Shown piece by piece: positions 59,591 through 64,000 of a DNA stretch of 64,000 nt. The DNA lies in the NCBI RefSeq assembly GCF_009862265.1, contig NZ_WWGX01000030.1:227396-291395 (forward strand), given 5' to 3'. The stretch comes from Streptomyces sp. SID8352. Its GTDB lineage: Bacteria; Actinomycetota; Actinomycetes; Streptomycetales; Streptomycetaceae. Within the stretch, counting starts at the first letter, position 1; each line of letters opens with the position of its first letter. A model generated the notes under the pieces. That model saw only the letters and a program-made list of their open reading frames with translations, was not told the origin of the DNA and made no database searches. The position numbers were made by a program, and so were the translations under genes.

Positions 59591-59921
59591 CCGCCGCCTC
59601 GGCTGTCGCCCGCGCCGCCGGGGGAGGGCACGGGGCCGGGCCCGAGGCCCCGGCGCGGGGGCGATGTCCCTGCCCGGGTGGGCCGGAGGGCGTGCCGGGC
59701 AGGGGCGACCCGGGGGCGCGGCCATGACGGGCGGGCCGGGAGGTGTGACAGGCGGGCGGGCGGTCCGGGCCCCGGGGACCGGTGTGCCGCCGCCCGTGCT
59801 CGCGCCCGCGCGCTCGTCGCGCCGCTCCAGCCCCGGCGCCTTCCGCGCCAGCCGTGCAGCCCGTGCCGTCCGCGTCTGCCGTGGTCTCCGCGCCGCTTCA
59901 GCTCCCGGGCCCGCCGTGCGG
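59591..59921. other. Gap between convergent methyltransferase and XRE genes
   Basis: GC-rich sequence without a frame I can support and without a clear stem-loop. It includes short degenerate repeats that continue into the low-complexity tail of the XRE gene. Confidence 0.4.
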
Positions 59922-61166
59922 TCAGTGTCCTCGGAGCCCTGTCGCGCAGTCAGTGCCCTTCGAGTCGTCCACGCTCGCCGTGCCTGCCGCGCTCGCCTGG
60001 CCGTCCGTGTCCGCCGCCCTCGCCGCGCCGCTCCGGTCCCCGGTGCCTTCCGCGCCCGCCGCGCAGTCAGCGCGCTCCGAACCTGCCGCGCCGCCCGCGC
60101 CCGTCGCGTCCTCCGCGCTCGCCGTGCCGCCCGCGCTCGCCGTGCCTGCCGTGTCCGCCGAGCCGCCCGCGCCCTCCGCTCCCGCCGTGCCGACGGCCCC
60201 GCCGCGTCCCGTGGACCGGCCGTCGGCACGGTAGCGCTCCGCCAGTTCGTGGAGCAGGCTCCGGGACGCCTCCGGTTCCAGCGCGTGGGCGCGCAGCCGG
60301 TCGAAGGCGCGTTCCCGGTGGTCCACCATCTCCTCCTCCTGGATGAACAGCCCGCCGTCCAGGTTCTCCGCGTAGGCGACCTTGGGCACCCGGCCCTCGA
60401 AGTCGAAGAGCAGGGTGCTGCCCAGCTCGACCGGCAGGTCGTAGTGGCGCCCCTGTTCGGCCACGCGCACCTGGTGGCCGCGCCGCCGCGAGAGGGTGAT
60501 CAGGTGCTCCATCTGCCCGGCCATGATCTCCGGCGAGCCGACCGGGTTCAGCAGCGCCGACTCGTGGACCACGCAGATCAGGTTCTTCCCCGGCGCCGCG
60601 GCGAACCGCTCCCGGCGGGCCCGGCCCAGCCGCAGCAGCGCGTCCTGCGCCCCGCCCCCGCCGGGGCCGCGCCGGATCAGGGCCTCGGCGTAGGCGGGCG
60701 TCTGCAGCAGCCCGTACAGCAGGACGCAGTCGTTGGCCTTGACGCGGGTCGCCATGTCCTCGAAGCTCACCACCGCCTGGAGGTACGGCGGGGCCACCGT
60801 CGACCACCTGTCCCACCAGGTCGGCTGGTTGGCGAGTTCGGCCAGGCGGAGCAGCCGGTCGCGCTCCCGCGCCTCCTCGACCCCGTAGACGAAGAGCAGT
60901 CGCAGCAGGTCCTTCTCCTTGAACAGGTGGTGGCCGCGCTCGATCCGGCTCAGCTTGGAACCGGAGCAGCCCATGTGGCGGGCCACGTCCTCCAGCTTCA
61001 GGCCGTGCTCCAGGCGCCGGGCGCGCAGGGTGCGGCCGAGCAGCATCCGGGGCGCCGAGGGGCCGATCTCGTTCCGGAGGTAGCGCACCGCGCTCCGATG
61101 GCCCTGCCGCTCGCCCCCGCCTCCGCCGTCGCCAGGCTCCGCGGTGCCTGTCGTCTGCCTGACCAA
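59922..61166 (-). CDS. XRE-family regulator with DUF5753 domain and low-complexity tail
   Basis: Protein of 414 residues. The HTH (LGRTLRARRLEHGLKLEDVA, RHMGCSGSKLSRIERGHHLF) is followed by the DUF5753 domain common in Streptomyces BldB/abaA-linked regulators (PPYLQAVVSFEDMATRVKAN, YGLLQTPAYAEALIR, LPVELGSTLLFDFEGRVPKV). Usual members end near HELAERYRADG at about residue 325. Here about 90 further residues of Gly/Ala/Thr/Ser sequence follow. The start is taken as TTG because AGGAG lies 6 bases upstream and the sequence before it is not family-like; this is uncertain. Such regulators often pair with a small DUF397 protein, but none is visible beside it. Confidence 0.85.
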   Translation of the reverse strand: MVRQTTGTAEPGDGGGGGERQGHRSAVRYLRNEIGPSAPRMLLGRTLRARRLEHGLKLEDVARHMGCSGSKLSRIERGHHLFKEKDLLRLLFVYGVEEARERDRLLRLAELANQPTWWDRWSTVAPPYLQAVVSFEDMATRVKANDCVLLYGLLQTPAYAEALIRRGPGGGGAQDALLRLGRARRERFAAAPGKNLICVVHESALLNPVGSPEIMAGQMEHLITLSRRRGHQVRVAEQGRHYDLPVELGSTLLFDFEGRVPKVAYAENLDGGLFIQEEEMVDHRERAFDRLRAHALEPEASRSLLHELAERYRADGRSTGRGGAVGTAGAEGAGGSADTAGTASAGGTASAEDATGAGGAAGSERADCAAGAEGTGDRSGAARAADTDGQASAAGTASVDDSKGTDCATGLRGH

Positions 61167-61962
61167 CGTTCGCTCCTCGTGTCCGGAATCGTCACCGAGC
61201 GTGACCTCCCGGGGCCCGTAGCGCGCGGTGCCGTGCCTCGCGGGGTGTGTCGCGGGGATGCCCCGGTGGTACGCGTGTCCGACCGCCCGCCGGCCCCGGC
61301 CGTGTGCCGCCGGTCGCGCGCGGTGGGCGTCGCGGTGGTCAACGTAGCGTCCTCCGGCGGGGGCCGGGGCGCTCGCGGGCGGCCGGGATGGCGCATTCGC
61401 GCGGTCGCGGCGCCCCCGGAGGGTGCCGCCGCCCCCGCCGCGGCCTCTGCCACCGGGGGTGATGCGGCGTGCACGGTGGGTACGCGGCGGAGGGTGGGCG
61501 CGGGGGTACGGCCGGTTCCGGGCGGGTGGGCGGGAGCGTCCGCCAACGGGGTGCGGCGGGGGCCCCGATGTGGGCGGGCGCACACGGGCCGAGCTGCGGA
61601 AACGCCGCCGGACCGAGGGGTTCCGGGGTCGTCCCGGGCGAGGGTGGAAGGCGTGGCCGGGACCCGGGGGAGGGGTCTCCCGCCGGTGCTCCGGCACGGC
61701 CTTTCGCGGGGCCCCGGAGGTGGGCCGGGGGCGCCGCGGGGACGGCCCGGCGGGGTCCGGTCCGTCCGGGCCGCCCATTCTGGCCGGTATGCGAGGGTGG
61801 TCCGGACGGTCCGCGCCCATCGTGTGGGCATATGTGGACGTCATGTGCCATGGTTGCCGGAGGCATATGGCCACGCGCGGTCGCGCACCGCCGGACCGTC
61901 CGGAGCCGGTCGGCCCGGCCGCCCGCGCCGGATGCCCGGACCGGGGCGGCGGTGCCCCGCGG
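61167..61962. other. 800-base noncoding gap between BrxL-like gene and XRE gene
   Basis: No supported gene on either strand. The part near the BrxL-like gene is less GC-rich and contains two GGCATATG motifs (61827-61834, 61862-61869; 35-base period) and TGTGGACGTCATG nearby. A promoter for the XRE gene should lie near 61200, but I could not define it. Confidence 0.45.
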
Positions 61963-64000
61963 TCACCCGCCGTCGCGGATGTACGTCACACCGAACGCCC
62001 GCACCTGGCGGTACTCCTGGAGCCTCGTGGCGAGGTCGAAGGCGTCGCCGGTGATGTACTGGAAGATGTCCAGGCCCCGGCCGAGCAGGATCCGCCACCC
62101 CGTGTCGGTGACGACCGAGCGGTCGTGGATGGTCCCGGAGAACGAGACCTCCAGCCGGATGCCGGCCGCCGCCGCGCCCTCCCGCACCTTGAGCAGGAAC
62201 TCGAGCTGCTTGCGGACCTTCTCCTCGCCGCCGGTGCTCTCCGAGGTGACGAGCGCGACCTCCACCTCGTCGGCCGCGTCCTTGGCGGTGGCGATCCCCT
62301 CCAGCAGTTCCATCAGGTTGCGGGCCTGGTGGAACTGGCGGATGTAGGGATCGGTGACGGTGATCCGCCCGGCGCCGCGCAGATACGGCACGAGGAGCGT
62401 GCCGAACGAGACGCCGCGCTGGTTCTCCTGGAACTCGCGGTGCCCCTCGAACAGCGGGGCCTCCCCGTGCGGCGCGGGCTCGCCGGGGCTCCCGTTCCGC
62501 GCGGGCGGCACCGCGGCGGCGGCCTCCGGCCCGGCGGTGGCCTCCGGCTCCCCGGCGGTGCCCTCCGCCTCCCCGTCGGCGCTACCGCCGGTGTCCGCGG
62601 GGCCGCCGTGGGAACCGGCGCGCCGCCGGGAGTGGTAGTACGCCGGGTACTCGTCCTCCTCCAGCGTGGACACCGGGTGCCAGGACCCGTCGCCGTCCAG
62701 GTAGCCGAACCTGACGCCGGGCATCGTCGGGTCGATCCGCAGGATCTGGTCCTTGACGCGCTTGCGGCCCTCGATCGCGAACCGCAGGATCTCCTCGGTC
62801 TCCCGGAGCGAGGCGTCCCCGTGCGGGTGGAGGATCTTCATCATCCCGGAGAACGTCTTGTGGACCCCGTCGCGGTCGCGCGTCGAGATGTCCGGGGAGA
62901 GCGAGAGGCCGTGGCGCAGGTAGCGGTCCGAGAAGTCCTGGGAGCGCATCGACTTGAGGACCTCGGCGATGTAGTCGACGACGAAGCCGTACCCCCGCGA
63001 GAACATCTCGCCGCGGATGGTGTCCACCTCCCACCCGGGGAGGTAGCAGTGCAGCCGGTCCAGGTAGGCGGAGTCGTGGTAGCTCTCGGGCAGTTCGTCG
63101 AACAGGTCGGAGTGCTTGAGCATGTACGGCACGGTGTGCGAGGTGTTGCCGACGAACACCATCGACGCCTCGGCGCCCAGCGTCTCCACGCCCCGGGAGA
63201 AGGACTTGTTCGCCATGTAGTTCTTCAGGATGTCCACGAGCGCCCGGTCGGCCCGCTTCCTCCGGCCCGCGAACTCGTCGAACGCGACGACGTCCCAGTA
63301 ACCCACCAGGCCCAGGCGCCCGTTGGCGTTGTTGACGAACAGCTTCGGCACGGTGACCTCGCCGCCGGAGACCAGCATGCCGTGCGGCGAGAACTCCGAG
63401 AAGACGTGGGACTTCCCGGTCCCCTTGGGGCCCAGTTCGACGAGGTTGTAGTTCCGCTCGGCGAACGGGACGAGCCGGGCGAGCTGGAGGAGCTTGGCCC
63501 GCTTCCCGAACAGCGCGGGGTCGAACCCGACGGACTGCACCAGCAGGTCGATCCACTCGTCGGTGGTGAACTCGCGCCGGGCCGCCAGATAGCCGTCGAC
63601 GTCGAAGTTCGACAGCTGGATGGGCTTGAGGGACCCGAGGATCCACGGCACGGCCCGCAGCTCGGAGCTGTGGAAGTACTCGATGTCGCAGATGCACCAC
63701 ACCCCGCCGACCAGCAGCTTCGGATGGGCCTTGACCGTGGCGGGCTCCACCGGCACGCCCTTGACGCCGAGGTTGGCGAACTCGGCCTCGTAGACGTCGT
63801 CCTTCTCGTTGAGCGTGACCGTGACCCTGTCGATGATCCGGTGCCGGCCCCGCTCCCGGATGGTGGACTTCACCAGCTCGGACTGGTTCCGGTGCACGTA
63901 GTGGTCGGCCAGGATCCTGCGCACCGTGTCGATGCCCGCCCGGATGGTGGCCTCGTCGTCGGAGGCCGCGTACTGCCCGAGCAGGTACTCCAGCACGTAG
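61963..64000 (-). CDS. brxL: BrxL-like AAA+ protein with MIT_C-like C-terminus (5' end outside the window)
   Basis: Partial gene: the frame is open to the last base, where it reads YVLEYLLGQYAASDDEATI, so the true start lies beyond 64000. About 678 residues are visible. The N-terminal BrxL domain is followed by the AAA+ core with Walker A GPKGTGKSH (about 63405-63440), Walker B VVAFDEFAG and sensor-like MVFVGNTSHTVPYMLKHSDL, as in BREX BrxL. A disordered Gly/Ala/Glu linker (62450-62650) follows. The last about 150 residues (GVSFGTLLVPYLRGAGRITV, TDPYIRQFHQARNLMELLEG, FSGTIHDRSVVTDTGWRILL) match the MIT_C phospholipase-D-like fold with its HDR motif, not a Lon protease. Phage-defence function is inferred from BrxL homology. 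Confidence 0.85.
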   Translation of the reverse strand, partial: YVLEYLLGQYAASDDEATIRAGIDTVRRILADHYVHRNQSELVKSTIRERGRHRIIDRVTVTLNEKDDVYEAEFANLGVKGVPVEPATVKAHPKLLVGGVWCICDIEYFHSSELRAVPWILGSLKPIQLSNFDVDGYLAARREFTTDEWIDLLVQSVGFDPALFGKRAKLLQLARLVPFAERNYNLVELGPKGTGKSHVFSEFSPHGMLVSGGEVTVPKLFVNNANGRLGLVGYWDVVAFDEFAGRRKRADRALVDILKNYMANKSFSRGVETLGAEASMVFVGNTSHTVPYMLKHSDLFDELPESYHDSAYLDRLHCYLPGWEVDTIRGEMFSRGYGFVVDYIAEVLKSMRSQDFSDRYLRHGLSLSPDISTRDRDGVHKTFSGMMKILHPHGDASLRETEEILRFAIEGRKRVKDQILRIDPTMPGVRFGYLDGDGSWHPVSTLEEDEYPAYYHSRRRAGSHGGPADTGGSADGEAEGTAGEPEATAGPEAAAAVPPARNGSPGEPAPHGEAPLFEGHREFQENQRGVSFGTLLVPYLRGAGRITVTDPYIRQFHQARNLMELLEGIATAKDAADEVEVALVTSESTGGEEKVRKQLEFLLKVREGAAAAGIRLEVSFSGTIHDRSVVTDTGWRILLGRGLDIFQYITGDAFDLATRLQEYRQVRAFGVTYIRDGG

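Noticed and set aside
61963..64000. Housekeeping Lon protease
   Set aside because: The AAA+ motifs and flanking blocks match BrxL. There is no Lon Ser-Lys protease domain, and the C-terminus carries an HDR motif instead.
1..64000. Insertion sequences, integrase genes, tRNA or rRNA genes
   Set aside because: I saw no transposase or integrase motifs, no tRNA cloverleaf with a GGTTCGAATCC-type arm, and no rRNA segments.

Overview
The window is about 73% GC with strong third-position GC bias, GTG and ATGA/GTGA-coupled starts, chaplins, rodlins, a conservon, DUF2637 and DUF574-type proteins. That combination points to a Streptomyces chromosome. From memory, the order citrate synthase, copper ATPase, mmsA, rodlins, chaplins, polysaccharide genes, chaplin, tyrosinase, chaplin matches the S. 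coelicolor chpG-chpF-chpA-chpD-rdlA-rdlB neighbourhood read backwards. This is recollection, not a search.

Region 1 (1-23 kb) is ordinary chromosome: an acyl-CoA dehydrogenase, a PucR regulator divergent from an agmatinase-type ureohydrolase, a secreted endonuclease I, a TetR regulator divergent from a fused double ABC exporter, a secreted S37 peptidase, a GH3 beta-N-acetylglucosaminidase, a LysR/EamA pair, a DUF2637 membrane protein, a sugar isomerase/ribokinase pair and RecD2.

Region 2 (23-31 kb) carries citrate synthase, a noncoding stretch with a candidate small RNA, copper-export genes with CsoR-like boxes, a tiny HTH protein and mmsA. The long stretch before mmsA holds a clear sigma-70-type promoter overlaid by palindromes.

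Region 3 (31-50 kb) is the aerial-surface locus. It has two divergent rodlins, a short chaplin and a long chaplin with a (SYGEE)n wall-spanning repeat, then a GH26-like protein. An eight-gene minus-strand exopolysaccharide operon follows (sugar transferase, two glycosyltransferases, Wzy-like ligase/polymerase, MurJ-type flippase, deacetylase, Wzz-like protein, acyltransferase). After it come a second short chaplin, two small secreted proteins, melC1-melC2 tyrosinase and a third short chaplin. Both rodlins and two of the chaplins have an upstream pair of hexamers matching the sigma-BldN pattern with exactly 16 bp between them.

Region 4 (50-64 kb) contains a complete conservon (cvnA-B-C-D) ending in two cytochromes P450, a type-2 (archaeal-like) valyl-tRNA synthetase, a DUF574 methyltransferase, an XRE-DUF5753 regulator with a low-complexity tail, and a truncated BrxL-like AAA+ gene that runs off the window. 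Its C-terminus looks like the MIT_C (phospholipase-D-like) fold rather than Lon protease. It is the best pointer to an unusual defence system, which would lie beyond base 64000.
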